In this document: one piece after another, positions 54,601 to 64,000 of the stretch
Numbering within the stretch: the stretch's first letter is position 1
Layout of the letters: the number at the start of each line of letters is the position of its first letter
Source: Rhodococcus sp. 06-462-5
GTDB taxonomy: Bacteria > Actinomycetota > Actinomycetes > Mycobacteriales > Mycobacteriaceae
Assembly (NCBI RefSeq): GCF_002258315.1
Contig: NZ_NOYD01000005.1
Span: 179,584-243,583, forward strand
Direction of reading: 5' to 3'
Length of the DNA: 64,000 nucleotides
Made by a program: the position numbers and the translations under genes
The notes under the pieces: model-generated
What the model was told of the DNA's origin: nothing
What the model saw: the letters and a program-made list of their open reading frames with translations, nothing else
The model's database searches: none

Positions 54601-57600
54601 CGACAGTTCGGCGGGCAGGTCCGCCAGCGCAGTTCGCCAGTAGTCCGCCTGCCGCGAGATAAGACTCGTCGGATCCGATTCGGCACCGAGAACCGAACGC
54701 TGCCACAACGCGAAGTCGATGTACTGCACGGGTAACGGTGACCACTGCGGAGCGTCGCCGCCTGCTCGGGCCACGTATGCGGTCATCACGTCGCGAGTCA
54801 ACGGTCCCATCGACCAACCGTCGGCGCTGATGTGGTGGACGACGACCACGAGCACGTACTGCTGCGCCGAGGCTTCGAACAGTCGAGCGCGCAACGGGAC
54901 CGAGGCCGTAACATCGAATCCACCGGAGACGAACGCGGTGACGTCCTCGAGAATCGTTGCCGCCGAGGAGGGGACCGGAGTCATATCGGGCAGCGCAGAA
55001 CTGACCGGCAGCACAACCTGGTAGCCCGACCCGTCCTGGCTCGGATACACGGTACGCAGGGATTCATGGCGGTCGAGCACGTCGGCCACGGCTGCCCGGA
55101 GTGCGCCGACATCGAGTTCGCCTGACAGCCTGATCGCCACCGGGATGTTGTTGACGGCAGATTCCGGCTCGAAGCGGTTGAGGAACCACATCCGTTGCTG
55201 CGCAAGCGAAAGCGGGATGCTCTCCGGCCGTTCCTGCGGCACCAGCGGGGCGCTCCCGCCATGGCCGACATGGCTTTCCATTCGCGCGGCCAACGCACCA
55301 ACGGTGCTCGCCTCGAACAGCATCCGTACCGCAACGGTGGTTCCCAGCTCCGTCCCGAGCCGCGACACCACCTGGGTCGCCACCAGTGAGTTGCCACCGA
55401 GCGCGAAGAAGTCGTCGTCCACACCGACGCGGTCGACACTCAGGACGTCACCGAACACTGCGGCGACGATCTCCTCCACCGGATTCGACGGGGCGCGGTA
55501 CTCGGTTTCCTCGACTGTGACGTCCGGCAACGCTTTTCGATCGAGCTTGCCACTGGAGCCGATCGGCAGTCGATCGAGCACCACAATCGTGCGCGGCACC
55601 ATGTACGTCGCCAGACGCTCACCCAGTGCTTCTCGAAGGGCCTCGGTGTCGACGGTCCCGCTCTCGTCACCGCTGTCCACGACGATGTAGGCGACCAATT
55701 GCTCGCGGCGCACCACCGTCACTGCCTGACGAACCGAGGGCAGTTCCGTCAATGCCGATTCGATCTCACCGAGCTCGATGCGAAGACCACGCAATTTGAC
55801 CTGGAAATCCAACCGACCGACGTACTCGATCTCACCGTCCGGCGTCCATTTCACGACGTCACCGGTTCGGTACATTCGCAATCCGCTCCCCCGTGCCGGA
55901 TCGGCGACGAAGGGGTTGGCGACGAACCGCTCCGCGGTCAGGTCAGGCCGTTCGACGTAGGCCCGCGCCAGCTGAACACCCGCCAAATAGAGCTCCCCCT
56001 CGACACCGACCGGAACCGGCTGGAGCCGCGCATCGAGAACGAACACCGAGGTGTTCCACACGGGCGCACCGATGGGAACCGAGGTGGTGTCGGAGTCGGT
56101 CACGGTATGGAATGTGACCTCGACCGCTGCCTCGGTGGGGCCGTACAGGTTGAGGACCTCGATCTCGGGCAGCAATGCCCGTAGTTCGTGCGCGGTCGCC
56201 GATGCTAGAGCCTCGCCGGAGGCGAGCACCCGACGAAGCGAACGTGCGGCGGCAGGCCGCTGCCGAAGCTCCGGCACGAACACCGACATCATCGACGGCA
56301 CGAAGTGCGCCGTCGTGATCTGCTCGCGTTCGATCAGATCGAGCATGTACGACGGGTCGCGGTGACCGTCGGGGGCCGCCAGCACCAGCGTCGCACCGTT
56401 CTGCAGCGCTCCGAACAGCTCACCGACGGAGACGTCGAAGGTGACCGGCGTCTTCTGAACGACGACATCGTCCGGCGACGACGGGAATCGACCCTGCATC
56501 CAGAGCAATCGATTGCGGATCGCCGAGTGCGAGACGGCAACACCCTTCGGTCGTCCGGTCGAACCCGACGTGAAGATGACGTACGCGATGTTCGTCTCGC
56601 GGAGCGGGGACAATCGTTCGCCGGGGGTGAGCGGATCGGCGGACAGCGCGCTCAGGTCGAGGGTATCGATGTCGACAGTGGAGAATCCTTCGATGTCCAC
56701 GTGGTCACGGGTGGTCGAGAGCACGCAGACCGGTGCGGCCGTGGATGCGATGTAGCGATTGCGATCGACGGGCTGAGTGGGGTCGATCGGAACGTACGCG
56801 CCACCTGCTTTCAGGATGGCGTACATGCCGACCATCATCTCCACGCTGCGGTCGATGGCGAGACCGACGGTGCGCTCGGGACCGACTCCGAGCGACACGA
56901 GGTGTCGCGCAAGGCGATTGACTCGCTCGTCGAACTCGCGATACGACAGGCGCTCGGCACCGTAGACCAGGGCCGAAGCCTCGGGACTGGCGGAGACCTG
57001 CGCCTCGAACAACTGCACCAACGTCGAGCCCGTCGGGACCTCGTGCGCCGTCGAGTTCCAGGACGTCACCACCCGGTCCAGTTCGCCGGCATCGAGGATG
57101 TCGACGTTTCCGATCGGGGCCGCCGGGGTCTGCACCACTGCCGAGAGCACCCGAAGGAACCGCCGACCGAATTCGGCCATAGTGGATTCGTCGAAGAGGT
57201 CGGCGGCGTAGGTCAGCGCCACGGTCAGACCCGACGGCTCGCCTTCTGCGGCAATCGAATTCCACAACGTCACCTGCAGGTCGAACTTCGCCAGATCCGC
57301 CTCGTAGTCGAGTGCGGCGACGCGAAGACCCGGGATCTCCACCGAGGTCTGGTCGAGATTCTGGAACGTGAGCATCACCTGGAAAAGCGGATGGCGGGCC
57401 TGCGACCGCGCCGGAGCCAACGCGTCGACCAGCTTTTCGAACGGCACATCGGCGTGCGAGAAAGCCGCGAGGTCGACGCCCCTCACCTCACGCAGGAAGT
57501 CCTCGAACGTCGCGTCCGGTTCGACGGCTGTGCGCAGAACCAGGGTGTTGACGAACATACCGATGACGTTGTCGAGCACTGCGTCGCCACGTCCGGCCAC

Positions 57601-60558
57601 CGGTGTGCCGATCGAGATGTCTTCGCTGGCAGACAGTTTGGCGAGCAGAATCGCCAGTGCGGCGTGCACGACCATGAAGGTGGTCGCGCCGTGTGCGCGG
57701 CCGAGCTTCTCGAGCGAGAGAACCAGGTCTGCATCGATCTCGAACTTGTACGTGCCACCTCGGGTAGTGGCGACGGCAGGACGGGGTCGGTCGGTCGGCA
57801 GTTCCAATTGGTCGGGCGCTCCGCCGAGGCGTCCGCGCCAGTAGTTCTGCTGAGCCGAGAGCACCGACTCGGGGTCGTCCTCGTTACCGAGAACTTTTCT
57901 CTGCCACAGCGTGAAGTCGGCGTACTGCACCTCGAGCGGAGTCCATTGCGGGTTCTGCCCGTTCGAGCGGGCGACGTAGGCCGTCACCACGTCGCGAGTG
58001 AGCGGACCCATGGAGAATCCGTCGGCGGCGATGTGATGGACCACGAACGCGAGCACGTGCTCGGTGTCGGACAACGCGAGCAGCAGTGTCCGGAAGGGCA
58101 GCTGAACCGACAGGTCGAACGGGCGTAGGGCGAACTCGAGCAGGGTGGCGGGAAGTTCCGCTTCCTCCGCAGACGAGATCTCCAGTTCGACTGTTGCCGA
58201 ATCGGATCGGAGTACGTGCTGGTAGCCGACACCGTCGCGGTCGGGGAACACCGTGCGCAGCGACTCGTGCCGATCGAGGACGTCGGCGAGCGCGGCACGC
58301 AGCGCCGTGAGGTCGAGCTCACCGGACAGGGTCAGAGCCACCGGGATGTTGTTGACGGCAGATTCTGGCTCGAATCTGTTGAGGAACCACATGCGCTGCT
58401 GAGCGAGCGACAGAGGGACGTGGTCGTGATCCGGGTGCGCAGTCAACGGAATGCGATGGCCCGTCGAATCCGACGCGTCCACGGCCGCTGCGAGTTCGGC
58501 AACGGTCGGAGCATCGAAGAAGGCACGGACGTCGACAGCCGAACCGCGTTCGGCGTTGACCCGCGCGATCACGCGGGTGGCGTTGAGAGAGTTGCCGCCG
58601 AGTGCGAAGAAGTCGTCGTCGACACCGATGCGCTCGATACCGAGCACGGTCTCGAAGATCGACACCAACGCGTTCTCGGTCTCGGTGCTCGGTGCGCGGT
58701 ATTCCTGCACCTGCGATGCGAAATCGGGTGCAGGCAATGCTTTTCGGTCGAGTTTGCCGCTCGCGTTCAGCGGAAATTCGTCCAGGACGACGAACACAGA
58801 CGGCACCATGTACTCCGGCATACGCCGTCGCACCGCGTCCGCGAGGCCGTCGTGATCGATATCGGGATCGGTGCTGACGACGTATCCGACGAGCTGTTGT
58901 TCCGACTGCTCCGAGGAATGAAGCAACACAGCCGCCTGCGTCACCTCGGGCTCGGCGAGCAGCGCCGATTCGATTTCGCCCAGCTCGATGCGCAGGCCGC
59001 GTAGCTTGACCTGGAAGTCGGTGCGCCCGATGTACTCGATCAGGCCGTCGCCGCGCCTGCGCACGAGGTCGCCGGTGCGGTACATGCGGTCACCCGGCTC
59101 ACCGAACGGGTCGGCTACGAACCGGTCGGCCGTCAGGTCGGTGCGTCCGAGGTATCCGCGAGCGAGCTGTACGCCGGCCAGATAGAGCTCACCCTCGACT
59201 CCACGGGGCGATCGCCGCAGTCCTTCGTCCAGCACGTACAGATCGGTGTCGTCCACGGCAGCGCCGATGGGAACCGAGGCCTCTTCCACCTGCTGGGTTC
59301 GGTAGTACGTGACGTCGACGGCCGCTTCGGTCGGCCCGTAGAGGTTGTGCAGTTCCGCGTTCGAGATCGAGTGGAACGCGTTGACGGTCCGCGCCGGGAG
59401 CGCCTCACCGGACGCGAACACCATTCGGAGCGAATCGTCCTGCGCAGCAGTGGGTTCGGCGACATACACCGAAAGCATGGAGGGCACGAAGTGCGTCACG
59501 CTCACGCTCCGCTCGCCGATGATGCGGGCGAGGTAGGCGGGGTCGCGGTGGCCCTCGGGCTCGGCGATCACGAGCGCCGCACCGATCTGCAACGGCCAGA
59601 AGAACTCCCATACCGATACGTCGAACGTGAACGGTGTCTTCTGCAACACGATGTCGGCAGCGCTCATCGCATATTCGCGCTGACGCCAGGAGATGTTGGC
59701 GACGATGGCCCGGTGGCTCACCGCCACGCCCTTCGGACGTCCTGTCGAACCGGAGGTGAAGATGACGTAGGCGAGGTCGTCCTCGGTCAGGGCACCACGA
59801 CGGTCCGCATCGGTGATCCGCCCTACCGGCACGTCGGTCAGGTCGACGTCGTCGACGAGAACGGTGACGGTGCCCTCGGGCAACCGGGGCATGTCGTTCG
59901 TGGTCGTCAGAACCAGGACCGGGTTCGCGATGTCGAGAACGTACCCGAGTCGATCGATCGGATGATCCGGGTCCAACGGAACGTAGGCTCCGCCTGCTGC
60001 GGAGATCGCGTACATGCCCACCAGCAGATCGAACGATCGGCGGATCGACAGTCCCACCGCTGAATCGGGGCCGACACCCTGCGAGATCAGCACCCGTGCG
60101 AGACGCTCGACCGAGGCGGCGAACTCGGCGTAGGTGCGAGTCTCGTCGCCGAAGACCAGCGCAGGTGCATCCGGGGTGCGCTCGGCCTGATCGGCGAACA
60201 GCGCATACAGCGTGGTGGCTTCGGGATCGGCCGAACTCGACTTCGAATCATCGTCACCGAGAACGGACACTGCATCCGTGACGACGGTCGACACAACCGA
60301 GTCCAGACCCCCCTCGGTGGCCTCGATCAGGCCCGCGAGAGTGTTGGACAGCACGACCGGCACCAGCGCGTCGGGGCCGAGGACGCCGCCCATGGCCGTA
60401 TCGAGGGTGGTGATCTCCTCGTCCAGGCGGGCGTAGGTCAGTTCCGTACCGAGGTGCGTGAGCGCTACGCGGTCGGGCTCGACCGCTGCAACGCTGCGAA
60501 CCAAGCGCGGAAGGTCCTCGACCGTCAGAGCTGCATCGCTTCGACGTCCTACCGCCAT
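38791..60558 (-). CDS. NRPS gene 2: dA-A-T-(C-A-T)x4-E-C-A-T-C-dA (7255 aa)
   Basis: The start is ATG 60558 with a perfect AGGAGG (60573-60568) nine bases upstream. Approximate domains: A remnant 1-112; A1 115-610; T1 Ser ~656; C2 705-1145; A2 1170-1680; T2 ~1723; C3 1775-2215; A3 2225-2730; T3 ~2775; C4 2825-3265; A4 3285-3800; T4 ~3844; C5 3895-4330; A5 4355-4865; T5 ~4907 (GGDSI); E 4950-5390 (HHLVVDG ~5090); C6 5430-5870 (DCL, HHVLLDG ~5586); A6 5895-6400; T6 ~6446; C7 6495-6935 (HHISGDG ~6639); A remnant 6970-7255. Hand-read codes: A1, A5 and A6 DVWHFSLVDK (serine); A2 DVGHLSLVEK; A3 DPLISGGIIK; A4 DLWHLILVSK. The predicted segment is Ser-?-?-?-D-Ser-Ser. All LCL domains keep HHxxxDG. 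Both ends are cut inside a module (C|A), so partner proteins are needed on both sides. Confidence 0.95.
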   Translation of the reverse strand: MAVGRRSDAALTVEDLPRLVRSVAAVEPDRVALTHLGTELTYARLDEEITTLDTAMGGVLGPDALVPVVLSNTLAGLIEATEGGLDSVVSTVVTDAVSVLGDDDSKSSSADPEATTLYALFADQAERTPDAPALVFGDETRTYAEFAASVERLARVLISQGVGPDSAVGLSIRRSFDLLVGMYAISAAGGAYVPLDPDHPIDRLGYVLDIANPVLVLTTTNDMPRLPEGTVTVLVDDVDLTDVPVGRITDADRRGALTEDDLAYVIFTSGSTGRPKGVAVSHRAIVANISWRQREYAMSAADIVLQKTPFTFDVSVWEFFWPLQIGAALVIAEPEGHRDPAYLARIIGERSVSVTHFVPSMLSVYVAEPTAAQDDSLRMVFASGEALPARTVNAFHSISNAELHNLYGPTEAAVDVTYYRTQQVEEASVPIGAAVDDTDLYVLDEGLRRSPRGVEGELYLAGVQLARGYLGRTDLTADRFVADPFGEPGDRMYRTGDLVRRRGDGLIEYIGRTDFQVKLRGLRIELGEIESALLAEPEVTQAAVLLHSSEQSEQQLVGYVVSTDPDIDHDGLADAVRRRMPEYMVPSVFVVLDEFPLNASGKLDRKALPAPDFASQVQEYRAPSTETENALVSIFETVLGIERIGVDDDFFALGGNSLNATRVIARVNAERGSAVDVRAFFDAPTVAELAAAVDASDSTGHRIPLTAHPDHDHVPLSLAQQRMWFLNRFEPESAVNNIPVALTLSGELDLTALRAALADVLDRHESLRTVFPDRDGVGYQHVLRSDSATVELEISSAEEAELPATLLEFALRPFDLSVQLPFRTLLLALSDTEHVLAFVVHHIAADGFSMGPLTRDVVTAYVARSNGQNPQWTPLEVQYADFTLWQRKVLGNEDDPESVLSAQQNYWRGRLGGAPDQLELPTDRPRPAVATTRGGTYKFEIDADLVLSLEKLGRAHGATTFMVVHAALAILLAKLSASEDISIGTPVAGRGDAVLDNVIGMFVNTLVLRTAVEPDATFEDFLREVRGVDLAAFSHADVPFEKLVDALAPARSQARHPLFQVMLTFQNLDQTSVEIPGLRVAALDYEADLAKFDLQVTLWNSIAAEGEPSGLTVALTYAADLFDESTMAEFGRRFLRVLSAVVQTPAAPIGNVDILDAGELDRVVTSWNSTAHEVPTGSTLVQLFEAQVSASPEASALVYGAERLSYREFDERVNRLARHLVSLGVGPERTVGLAIDRSVEMMVGMYAILKAGGAYVPIDPTQPVDRNRYIASTAAPVCVLSTTRDHVDIEGFSTVDIDTLDLSALSADPLTPGERLSPLRETNIAYVIFTSGSTGRPKGVAVSHSAIRNRLLWMQGRFPSSPDDVVVQKTPVTFDVSVGELFGALQNGATLVLAAPDGHRDPSYMLDLIEREQITTAHFVPSMMSVFVPELRQRPAAARSLRRVLASGEALASATAHELRALLPEIEVLNLYGPTEAAVEVTFHTVTDSDTTSVPIGAPVWNTSVFVLDARLQPVPVGVEGELYLAGVQLARAYVERPDLTAERFVANPFVADPARGSGLRMYRTGDVVKWTPDGEIEYVGRLDFQVKLRGLRIELGEIESALTELPSVRQAVTVVRREQLVAYIVVDSGDESGTVDTEALREALGERLATYMVPRTIVVLDRLPIGSSGKLDRKALPDVTVEETEYRAPSNPVEEIVAAVFGDVLSVDRVGVDDDFFALGGNSLVATQVVSRLGTELGTTVAVRMLFEASTVGALAARMESHVGHGGSAPLVPQERPESIPLSLAQQRMWFLNRFEPESAVNNIPVAIRLSGELDVGALRAAVADVLDRHESLRTVYPSQDGSGYQVVLPVSSALPDMTPVPSSAATILEDVTAFVSGGFDVTASVPLRARLFEASAQQYVLVVVVHHISADGWSMGPLTRDVMTAYVARAGGDAPQWSPLPVQYIDFALWQRSVLGAESDPTSLISRQADYWRTALADLPAELSLPVDRPRPPVQSYTGGRFSFDIDADVHSGLADMARTSGTTLFMVMHTAFAVFLARMSNSDDVAVGTAVAGRGDAALDDVVGMFVNTLVLRTKVDRALGFDQMLAAVREVDLAAFAHADIPFERLVDLLDPERSTARHPLFQVAIAFENLPPSSFRLPGLEVSAVDFEVETAKFDLSLTLHEKPDGAGMSASFLFARDLFDENTIEVFSRRLRWLLAAVVRTPNAPVGDLPILYDDENDRLTHVHGDEVLAGGTLAEIFAAGAALDPSAIAVRHRGRSVSYAELDATSSRLARVLIERGVGPEDVVALGFARSFEMVLAVWAVAKSGAAYLPIDPTYPRDRIGHMVSDSGAVIGLTSTADVESVRTEHGVLDWLCLDDEGVIADIRSRSTDPVTDADRLRPVTFQNPAYVIYTSGSTGKPKGVVVTHAGLGGVLDAAVDLYHLRSTSRFLHICSPNFDPSVLEWMAAFSNGATLVIVPASILGGTELSELLKSEEVTHAIITPAVLGTMDPAGIESLEVLSVGGDVTTPELLERWAPGRKYFNGYGPTETTIISSFAELTPGEPITVGRPIHGMSALILDARLNPVPTGVAGDLYLGGGALARGYLDRSALSAERFVANPHGSDGARMYRTGDVVRWTPDLQLEFVGRTDFQVKVRGFRIELGEIDSTLTSDPGVDFAVTLGHELPSGVTTLVSYVLPTRGAVVDVDKLAALVGKSLPAYMVPSSIVVLDAIPLTSVGKLDRAALPAPVFAAHEFRAPTTALEEIVAGVFTDVLRIEQVGLDDDFFALGGNSLIATQVVSRLGAALDTVVPVRALFESPTVAALAAHVETAVGSGARVVLAPRARPERPPLSSAQQRYWFLNRFDTTSSVDNIPFAVRLSGDLDVTALQSAVLDVLERHESLRTQYPDSPEGPYQHVLPASEVALDLAVRDLAAGGQADVVAAVGEFFRRGFDVTSEVPVDARLFRVADAEYVLAFVVHHVSADGASMGPLAVDIMTAYTARSAGSAPDWEPLSVQYVDFALWQRDVLGSESDPDSVAAQQVSFWKQALAELPDQLALPADRPRPPSQSFRGDTVRFTVDAGLHEGLAELARAHQSTLFMVVHSAFAVFLAKLSGSEDIAIGTPIAGRGERALDPMIGMFVNTLVFRSTVEPSMTFEELLAQSRERDLSAFAHADVPFERLVEVLNPVRSTARNPLFQIGLSFQNLADSTFELPGLTVSAVDADTATAKTDLQLSISDQYAPDGAPAELVSEFSYATDLFDRSTIDGFVERFVEILRTVTNDPSVVVGDLDVLTATERSTILRDWNDTAHPVDSELTLAELFDRRVQADPDAIALVDARESLTYSEFDARINRLARVLIASGVGPQVTVALAIRRSVELLVAMYAVTKAGGAYLPIDPDQPAERNTYILEVAAPALVLSTTGVDIDTGTVPVVSVDTDDRLHGSDAGISDAPVTDAERTAPLRATNTAYVIFTSGSTGRPKGVAVSHRAIANQLLWQAEHYGIDSTDRVLLKTAATFDLSVWEFWVATISGGAVVIAEAGAQGDAAYLVDLIAERSVTTLHTVPSVLDALVAASAGSLPKSLKRILAIGEALPVATADRALRGSTARLDNLYGPTEAAVSVTAHRVVETTATSVPIGGPEWNTRVYVLDSRLAPVPVGVAGELYLAGAQLADGYVARPDLTAERFVADPFTPGGRLYRTGDLVTWRKDGELEYVGRTDFQVKIRGFRIELGDIDAALGSLNEVGDVAVLALDDTGLGARLVAYVVPAVGATVDSDGLRAALSGRLPSYMVPSAFVILEALPRNANGKLDRQALPEPHFETAVFRAPTNPVEEAVAAVFAEVLSVERVGLDDDFFALGGNSLIATQVVSRLGAALDTQVPVRSIFESPTVLSLARAVESKVGTGARRALTARPRPDVVPLSMAQQRMWFLSQFDPTSAVNNIPVAIRLSGNVDVDALSSAVRDVLARHEILRTVYPEVDGRGSQVVLGTAESGVTVAVDDVDADSVEQVLRTFVSAGFDVTRAVPVRVRILRVSESEYVLAFVAHHIAADGFSMGPLTRDVMLAYTARVAGESPQWAPLAVQYADYTLWQREVLGSADDPESPLAAQLAYWTSVLAGAPAQLDLATDRPRPAVASYRGAAYNFSIDAALQANIARVARSTNATNFMVVHTALAVLLAAMAGTDDVTIGTPVAGRGDADLDGLVGMFVNTLALRTVVNPAASLRDQLALVRDADLGAFGHADVPFERLVDELAPDRSQARHPIFQVMLTFQNLQRQSLTLPELGVEGIDLGSAFAKFDLQVTLWENVDESGAPAGIDVQFDYATDLFDESTMSSLARRLVRVLGTLVDDPDRVVGDIDILEDGERSRVLDEWNATGHEVDAAATLVSLFESQVTANPENIATSFGDERVSYREFSDRVNALARVLVAEGVGPETVVATAMRRSVDMLVGIYAVLTAGGAYVPVDPDLPADRIGYILDTAAPVVLLTTERDGTALRSDVTRILVDAVDTTGVSAAPVTDAERTAPLRPTDIAYVIFTSGSTGRPKGVAVSHQSIVNRLLWMQAEYSLSESDKVLQKTPVTFDVSVWELFWPLQIGAELVIAEPDGHRDPIYLVSTVAERGITVAHFVPSLLAVFATAEGVSNCTGLRAVFASGEALPASVASALRAALPTTELHNLYGPTEAAVDVTYHRVVPADIASVPIGAPVWNTRVTVLDARLHPVPVGVPGELYLAGVQLARGYLGRADLTADRFVADPHGTAGSRMYRTGDLVRWNADGELEYLGRTDFQVKLRGLRIELGEIEASLAAHPSVDQAVVLVRQTPSSGEILVGYLVPAAGATIDADTVTAAVAASVPEYMVPAGLVVLDALPLGPNGKLDRRALPEPEFGSDAEYRTASTDTERIIAEVFADVLGLDTVGVDDSFFALGGDSIVSIQLVSRAKARGIQFGPRDVFERKTVAGLAEIAVTVGEGSDAVVLEELDGGGIGWMPSPPFGAAMLQRGGGYRRFHQALTLELPAGIDRDGVVATLTAVVDHHDILRSTLVHDDRGWGLEVSEPGSVDVDELLTTSPADGGAAAVDAAVGSLDPENGRMLAFVWVDSAPNTLTVVAHHLVVDGVSWRILVPDFVSAWAQIAGGAGPVLPNVGTSMRRWTHALVEEAARRTHELPEWRRIAGTPDPVLGERAFEPAVDVVDTLERVEMSLSSDATRTLLTTVPEIYHGGVADGLLAALALAVTALRKEQGIDAPATLLQLEGHGREETVVPGADLGRTVGWFTSLFPVRLDLTGIDVDDALGGGSALGDAVKAVKEQMLALPDRGMGWGLLRYLDPKSETELAPLSTGQISFNYLGRVGTGDVPEDMKSLGWLPAEDTAGLSAAGDPDMAANKTIDINAIVVDTDDGSALSASLAFPRGAISEATVARLAQLWSGLLDSLAAHARTPGAGGLTPSDLPLARVSQADILGFEQRYPALTDVWPLAPLQQGLLFHALFADTSLDVYTMQVVLDLAGEVDQERLRDAAQALLDRYENLRAVFAVTADGDSVQIVQQGVRLPWRTVDLSDVEENERAAAVAAALDEDQREHFDITTAPLLRFLLIRLGPTTYRLAMTNHHVLLDGWSLPLVMKELLYLYAVRSDTSSMPRPRSYRSFLQWLGHRDPETSRQAWARSLDGVDEPTLLTPSTLGREISTRSAETEVRIDAEATAALIALGGRLGVTVNTLVQAAYGMLLAQMTGRDDVVFGATVSGRPADLPGVESMIGLFINTIPVRVRLDAHDTVEQYLTRLQGEQADLLDHHHVGLADIQRDAGLGNLFDTLTVFESYPVNEAELAQQAASIDGMTVEGVGSNDNTHYPLTLLVVANEEVTLTAKYISDLFDTRAVESILARIVSLLATFAADPTRRVVDIDLLDTAERTQILDEWNDTAREIDSAATLVSMFEGRVTQFPDRIAVSFEDDRVTYAEFAGRVNALARLLIREGVGPETMVGIAMRRSVDMLVGVYAVLTAGGAYVPIDPDQPAERVEYILATADPVAILTTEADSSAVESVSAAAPRLEVDSVDLTGFATDAVRADERRAALLPDDVAYVIFTSGSTGKPKGVAVTHAAIVNRLVWMQYEYGLTVDDVVLQKTPVTFDVSVWELFWPLHIGAELAIARPDGHRDPAYLVEIVTERSVTVAHFVPSMLAVFAAADGVSRCSSLRMLFASGEALPVSVASAIGTALPNTDLHNLYGPTEAAVDVTYHRVTAADVAGVPIGVPVANTRVTVLDARLRPVPVGVAGELYLAGVQLARGYLGRLDLTADRFVADPYGAPGTRMYRTGDLVRWNVDGELDYIGRTDFQVKLRGLRIELGEIEAALTAHPDVDRSTVLVTSTASGEILVGYVVPRTGASVDVSELTSFAGSRLPGYMVPTQIMVLAEFPLNASGKLDRKALPEPVFEAREFRAPVTATEIAIADVFADVLGIDRVGSDDDFFALGGNSLAATRAAARITAALGKQVGVRELFENSTVAALAARTDLQGTVHRVPLRPRTGDERVPLSLAQQRMWVLNRLDPGSGAYNMPLALRLTGDLDVAALQAAATWAIERHETLRTRYPEDADGTAFQEVLGARATTLDLDPIDATGEADIADRVRRLVYDGFDVTAAPPVRGALFRLAGTDDGDMQYVFVIVMHHISGDGASMAPLARDVMTAYLAATAGTVPSVAPLSIQYADYTLWQREVLGSTNDPGSAANRQVDFWRTELSGITPVIALPWDRPRPAEPSLHGGSVRAHLDAQTHEAFVDIARSNNATLFMVLHSVLAVLLARTTGAREFAVGTPIAGRGDEQLDDIVGMFVNTLALRTSVDPDATFEDLVRSIRESDLRAFGNADVPFEHVVDVIGQDRTPGISPLFQTVLSVEPLGEARFELPALTVEPVEGFEPTAKFDLQVTVQTRPAAGTEGEPDLAVEFAYAADLFDESTVSAMIERFVRIADVVAAAPGIKVGAIDDLGDDERAALTASPTPVADAVGAVAGRTLPQLLAATVEADPEAPALSSAGEETTYLELDRRSSRLARELIERNVGPDVTVAVVVDDAVESVVARWAVVKAGGALALVDDIDSAVRVGASAVVIDTGRAQDWDRVSTIVDLGDEATAGSVTGRSARPITYTDRVAVLSADSPALVVDVSTGATVSHGALAATAVRAVGEYGIDYESRLGVPTAITSPSAWFAGVMAASVGAVLVVDRAESPEDSADLVVAEWMTHVFVTAAEATAVAELESDDLEDLVALVIVDGDVEETERPVGVSIHGAPRFG
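60226..60558 (-). other. N-terminal adenylation-remnant domain of NRPS gene 2
   Basis: About 110 residues precede the first true A domain. They read [36 protein letters not shown] and so on, the opening of an A domain, but stop before any catalytic motif. This segment aligns without gaps to the C-terminus of gene 1 (about 28 identities in 69 positions by hand count). It is therefore a candidate docking partner of that tail. Confidence 0.8.
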
Positions 60559-60567
60559 CTAACTTTT

Positions 60568-60573
60568 CCTCCT
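60568..60573 (-). promoter_or_regulatory. Consensus Shine-Dalgarno of NRPS gene 2
   Basis: AGGAGG on the - strand, nine bases before ATG 60558, inside the 53-base gap between genes 1 and 2. It fixes the start so that the N-terminal A remnant is part of the protein. Confidence 0.9.
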
Positions 60574-60611
60574 GATCGATCCACGTGCACAACCGGCGAA
60601 CTCGGCATTCG

Positions 60612-60899
60612 TCACGACGACGCGATCACCGACTCCGCCCGTTCGATCAACGATGCCAGAGCGGTGGTCAGACCCTCCGCACCGAGGGCGGGCAAGATAC
60701 CCGGGATCAGTGCCGACAGCGTGACCGTCACCAGAGCCTGCGGCTTCATCGCAGAGCCCATCGTTGCCGACATCTGTGCCAGTTTGGCGTGCAGAGCAGC
60801 GAAATCGACCGTCGTCGATTCGTGTTCGATGGCCACCGCATCGGGTGCGACGGTCGCTGCCTGGGCAACCAGTTCGGGCAGGTCGTCCACCGTCTTGGG
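60612..60899 (-). other. C-terminal adenylation-remnant domain of NRPS gene 1
   Basis: After the C domain the protein ends with about 95 residues ([40 protein letters not shown] and an Ala/Leu-rich tail). They look like the beginning of an A domain but contain no P-loop or any later motif. The sequence matches the N-terminus of gene 2 in register, so the two facing protein ends carry homologous domains. Confidence 0.8.
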
Positions 60900-63800
60900 C
60901 TTGGCTCGCGGTGCGAACTCCGCCTTCTCCTCGTCGGAGAGGATGTCGATCGACCGCAGCACCACATCCGGATCCGAGACGACGGCGTTCAGAATTCGCA
61001 GTAGCCGATCGGCGAACGTCGCGATCGACGACTCGTCGAGGATCGCCGTCGCGTAGGTGAACGTCGCCTCGATGTCGCGTAGCGCTCCGGTGTCGTCGAA
61101 GCTTTCGACGGCGGTCAGCTGTAGATCGAACTTGGCCTGGTCGTCGCCCGCGGGCAACGCCTGCACCTGCAGGCCCGGCAGCTCGAACGTTCCGGTCACG
61201 TGGTTCTGGAACGTCAGCATCGCCTGGAACAGCGGAGTGTAGGCACTCGACCGAGCGCGGCCCAGCGCGTCGACGAGCCGCTCGAACGGGACGTCGGCGT
61301 GACCGAACGCCGCCAGGTCCTTGTCCTTGGCCTGCTGCAGCAGCTCGGCGAACGTGCCGCTCTGATCGAGTCGAGTTCGCAACACGAGCGTGTTGACGAA
61401 CATACCGACGAGCTCGTCGAGTTGCTGTTCACCGCGACCCGCAGTGGGTGTGCCGATGCTGATGTCGGAGGAGTTGCTCAGCCTCGACAGCAGCACGGCG
61501 AAGGCACTGTGCACCACCATGAACGTGGTCGCGGAGTGTTCCCGAGCGATCTTCTCGATCGCCGATGCGATGTCGGTCCCGAACGAGAACTCGTACGAGG
61601 CACCCTGCATCGTCGGGCGAGGCGGTCGCGGCCGATCCAGCGGGAGTGCCAATTGTTCCGGTGCTCCTGCCAACTCGGTCGTCCAGTACGCCAGTTGCTT
61701 CGCGAGCGGACTCTCGGGATCGCTCTCGCTGCCGAGAACGTCGCGCTGCCACAGCGCGAAGTCGGCGTACTGGACCGGCAGCGGCGACCACGCCGGCATC
61801 TCCCCCGCAACCCGAGCGGTGTAGGCCACCATGACATCCCTGATGAGCGGTCCCATCGAGAAGCCGTCGGCGGCGATGTGGTGTGCCACCACGGCGAGTA
61901 CGTGCTCGTTCTCGGCGACCTGCAGCAACGCGGCCCGCACCGGAACCGACTTCGTGACGTCGAACCCGGCACCGAGAGTCTCGGTCAGGCGGGAGATCAC
62001 CGCGTCCGGTTCCACCCGCTCGGGCGTCAGCTCGACTCCTACCTCGGCGACGGAACCGATCTGCTGCACCGGCCCGTCCACCGAGTCGGGGTACGCCGTG
62101 CGCAGAATCTCGTGGCGTCCGAGAACGTCGTCGAATGCCCCGCGCAGGGAGTCGATGTCGAGTGCACCGGTCAGCCGGACCGCGACAGGAATGTTGTACG
62201 CCGAGGAACCGGGGTCGATCCGGTTGATCGTCCACATTCTTTCCTGAGCGATCGAGAGCGGAAGCAGATCGGGCCGCTCACGAACGGTCAGTTCTCGGCG
62301 CGCACCGCCACCGACGAGTGGGGCGATGTGGGCGGCCAGACCTGCGACGGTGGACGCCGCGAACACTGCTCGCACCGGAATCTGGGCGTCGAGCGCCTGA
62401 CCCAACCTGGAGACCAATTGCGTTGCGACCAAAGAGTTTCCACCGAGCGCGAAGAAGTCGTCGTCGAGCCCTGCGCGGTCGAGACCGAGTAGTTCCGCCA
62501 CGGTGGACGCAACGATCTCCTCGATCGGGGTGACCGGGGCACGGAACTCGGCAACCTCGAACTGCGGTGCCGGAAGGGCCCGTCGATCCAGTTTGCCGTT
62601 GGCGTTGAGCGGGAGGGCATCGAGGACGACGAACGCTGCCGGAACCATGTACGACGGCACGGCGCGCGCGAGCTCGGCTTCCACACTCGCCACGTCGAGT
62701 ACTGCCCCGGACTGTCCGACGACGTAGGCGACCAGCTGGTCCCCCATCGATTCGCCGGTATGCACGACGACGGCGGTGTCGGCCACCGTTGCCTGAGCGC
62801 GCAGGGCTGCCTCGATCTCACCGAGTTCGATGCGGAATCCGCGAATCTTGACCTGGAAGTCGGCGCGCTCGATGTAGTCGAGGCGGGCCGCTGCGGGTGC
62901 GCCGTCGACGAGCGGAACCCGCCAGCGCACGAGGTCGCCCGTGCGGTACATCCGCGTTCCGTTCGGGTCGAACGGATTCGCCACGAACCGTTCGGCGGTG
63001 AGGTCTGCTCGCCCGAAGTACCCTCGCGCCAGTTGCGCACCGGCGAGGTAGAGCTCTCCGGTGACTCCGGCCGGAACCGGATGAAGGCGAGAGTCCAGCA
63101 CGAACACGGCAGTGTTGGACTCGGGCACGCCGATCGGCACGGCGACGGTGTCGGCATCGGTGACCGGATGCGAGGTCACCGATACCGCTGCCTCGGTCGG
63201 GCCGTACAGGTTGTGCAGCTCGGCGGAACCGTTGTGCCGCCGGAAATCCTGCGCCACCGCTGCGGGTAGTGCTTCACCGATGGCCAGGACGCGTCGCAGA
63301 TCGGGTGACAGCTCGCCCGCGGCAACGGTGCCGAGCATCGACAGCATCGACGGGACCAGATGCAGCGTCGTCACCGCGTGCCGACGGATCAGCGTGAGCA
63401 GGTAGTCGGGATCACGATGCCCTTCCGGGTTCGCGACGACGAGTCGTCCACCCGAGGTCAGCTGTGACCAGAACTCCCACACCGACAGGTCGAAGGTCGC
63501 TGCGGTCTTGAGCAGCGACGCATCGGTCTCGTCGAGGCCGTACTCCGCACGCAACCAGTTCAACTGGTTGACGACGGCACCGTGCGAGACCGCAACGCCC
63601 TTGGGGCGGCCGGTGGAGCCGGACGTGAAGATGACATAAGCGGTGTTGTCGGCGGAGAGCACACCGGAGCGCTCGGAGGCATCCACCGGCGCGGGCGAGC
63701 AGCTCGCGAGATCGAGCTGTGTCAGATCGACGACCGTTGCTGCAGAAGAGATCTCCGTGCCGACGGCACCGGATGTCAGTACGCACAGCGGAGCTGCGGT

Positions 63801-64000
63801 CTCCAACACGAGCGCGTTGCGCTCGGCCGGCTGATCCGGATCGATCGGGACGTAGGCACCACCGGCCACGGAGATGGCGTACATGCCGACGAGCAGATCC
63901 ACCGATCGCCGAATGGCAAGTCCCACCGGCACTTCGGGTCCGACGCCCAGGCCGATCAGGTGGCGGGCCAGGCGCGACACCCGCTCGGAGAACTCACCGT
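60612..64000 (-). CDS. NRPS gene 1 (5' end outside window): ...A-T-C-dA
   Basis: About 1128 codons are visible and the frame continues past the right edge: the codons before the first in-frame Met read GEFSERV, part of an A domain, so 63980 is not the start. Approximate layout by position: A 64000-62590 ([38 protein letters not shown]); T 62550-62340 (LGGNSL, Ser codon 62435-62433); C 62280-60960 (HHIAADG near 61880); A remnant 60899-60612. The hand-read code DLWHLILVSK is identical to module 4 of gene 2, so both probably load the same unassigned amino acid. There is no TE. The protein ends after C and must hand over to the A-T at the start of gene 2, 53 bases downstream. Confidence 0.93.
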   Translation of the reverse strand, partial: GEFSERVSRLARHLIGLGVGPEVPVGLAIRRSVDLLVGMYAISVAGGAYVPIDPDQPAERNALVLETAAPLCVLTSGAVGTEISSAATVVDLTQLDLASCSPAPVDASERSGVLSADNTAYVIFTSGSTGRPKGVAVSHGAVVNQLNWLRAEYGLDETDASLLKTAATFDLSVWEFWSQLTSGGRLVVANPEGHRDPDYLLTLIRRHAVTTLHLVPSMLSMLGTVAAGELSPDLRRVLAIGEALPAAVAQDFRRHNGSAELHNLYGPTEAAVSVTSHPVTDADTVAVPIGVPESNTAVFVLDSRLHPVPAGVTGELYLAGAQLARGYFGRADLTAERFVANPFDPNGTRMYRTGDLVRWRVPLVDGAPAAARLDYIERADFQVKIRGFRIELGEIEAALRAQATVADTAVVVHTGESMGDQLVAYVVGQSGAVLDVASVEAELARAVPSYMVPAAFVVLDALPLNANGKLDRRALPAPQFEVAEFRAPVTPIEEIVASTVAELLGLDRAGLDDDFFALGGNSLVATQLVSRLGQALDAQIPVRAVFAASTVAGLAAHIAPLVGGGARRELTVRERPDLLPLSIAQERMWTINRIDPGSSAYNIPVAVRLTGALDIDSLRGAFDDVLGRHEILRTAYPDSVDGPVQQIGSVAEVGVELTPERVEPDAVISRLTETLGAGFDVTKSVPVRAALLQVAENEHVLAVVAHHIAADGFSMGPLIRDVMVAYTARVAGEMPAWSPLPVQYADFALWQRDVLGSESDPESPLAKQLAYWTTELAGAPEQLALPLDRPRPPRPTMQGASYEFSFGTDIASAIEKIAREHSATTFMVVHSAFAVLLSRLSNSSDISIGTPTAGRGEQQLDELVGMFVNTLVLRTRLDQSGTFAELLQQAKDKDLAAFGHADVPFERLVDALGRARSSAYTPLFQAMLTFQNHVTGTFELPGLQVQALPAGDDQAKFDLQLTAVESFDDTGALRDIEATFTYATAILDESSIATFADRLLRILNAVVSDPDVVLRSIDILSDEEKAEFAPRAKPKTVDDLPELVAQAATVAPDAVAIEHESTTVDFAALHAKLAQMSATMGSAMKPQALVTVTLSALIPGILPALGAEGLTTALASLIERAESVIASS

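Noticed and set aside
18895-64000. Direct repeats along the NRPS genes as a possible tandem-repeat or CRISPR-like array
   Set aside because: The repeated blocks are ~3 kb apart and code for recurring A, T and C core motifs (GGNSL, HHxxxDG, TSGSTG), so they are protein-level module repeats.

Overview
The window is high-GC DNA with densely packed, often ATGA-overlapping genes. The ribosomal proteins are Mycobacteriales-like (S10 beginning [12 protein letters not shown]3 with a long Ala/Arg/Pro tail), and the giant NRPS genes, AurF-type oxygenase and DrrABC-type exporter also fit. I infer Rhodococcus or a close relative; no species call is possible from sequence reading alone.

Layout, left to right. 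(1) 16-4252, + strand: a translationally coupled trio of DUF559 nuclease, winged-helix-like protein and large two-P-loop ATPase with a HerA-like C-terminal half. (2) 4286-5608, +: a TerD-AIM24 fusion, separated by a strong bidirectional hairpin from (3) 5673-10973, - strand: the canonical S10 operon, rpsJ-rplC-rplD-rplW-rplB-rpsS-rplV-rpsC-rplP-rpmC-rpsQ. (4) 11465-16674, +: hotdog thioesterase-like protein, TyrA/PapC-like dehydrogenase, AurF-like diiron oxygenase and a DrrABC-type ABC exporter. A perfect palindrome overlaps the ribosome-binding site of the first gene. (5) 17081-18898, +: a secreted lipase and a family 2 glycosyltransferase. (6) 18895 to the right edge, - strand: four giant NRPS genes covering about 45 kb, transcribed right to left.

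In order of transcription the NRPSs are: gene 1 (60612->64000, 5' end outside the window) ...A-T-C-dA; gene 2 (7255 aa) dA-A-T-(C-A-T)x4-E-C-A-T-C-dA; gene 3 (1951 aa) A-T-C-A-T-TE; gene 4 (4574 aa) A-T-C-A-T-C-A-T-E-C-A-T-TE. Here dA is a shortened, catalytically dead adenylation-domain remnant. I see 13 A domains carrying their specificity core, 11 C, 13 T, 2 E and 2 TE. The proteins are cut between C and A, inside a module, rather than at the usual T/C boundary. The dA remnants sit exactly at the cuts, and those ending gene 1 and starting gene 2 align with each other without gaps. Genes 3 and 4 both begin with an Arg-rich leader plus A-T and both end in TE, so either could take the chain from the terminal C domain of gene 2. 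That suggests a branched assembly line with two alternative endings.

Hand-read specificity codes give Ser at gene 2 modules 1, 5 (epimerised) and 6, and Thr at the last module of gene 4; the others are unassigned. No MbtH-like protein, 4'-phosphopantetheinyl transferase, tRNA, insertion sequence or CRISPR array was seen. The neighbouring exporter, glycosyltransferase and AurF/PapC-like genes could serve the NRPS product, but that link rests only on proximity.
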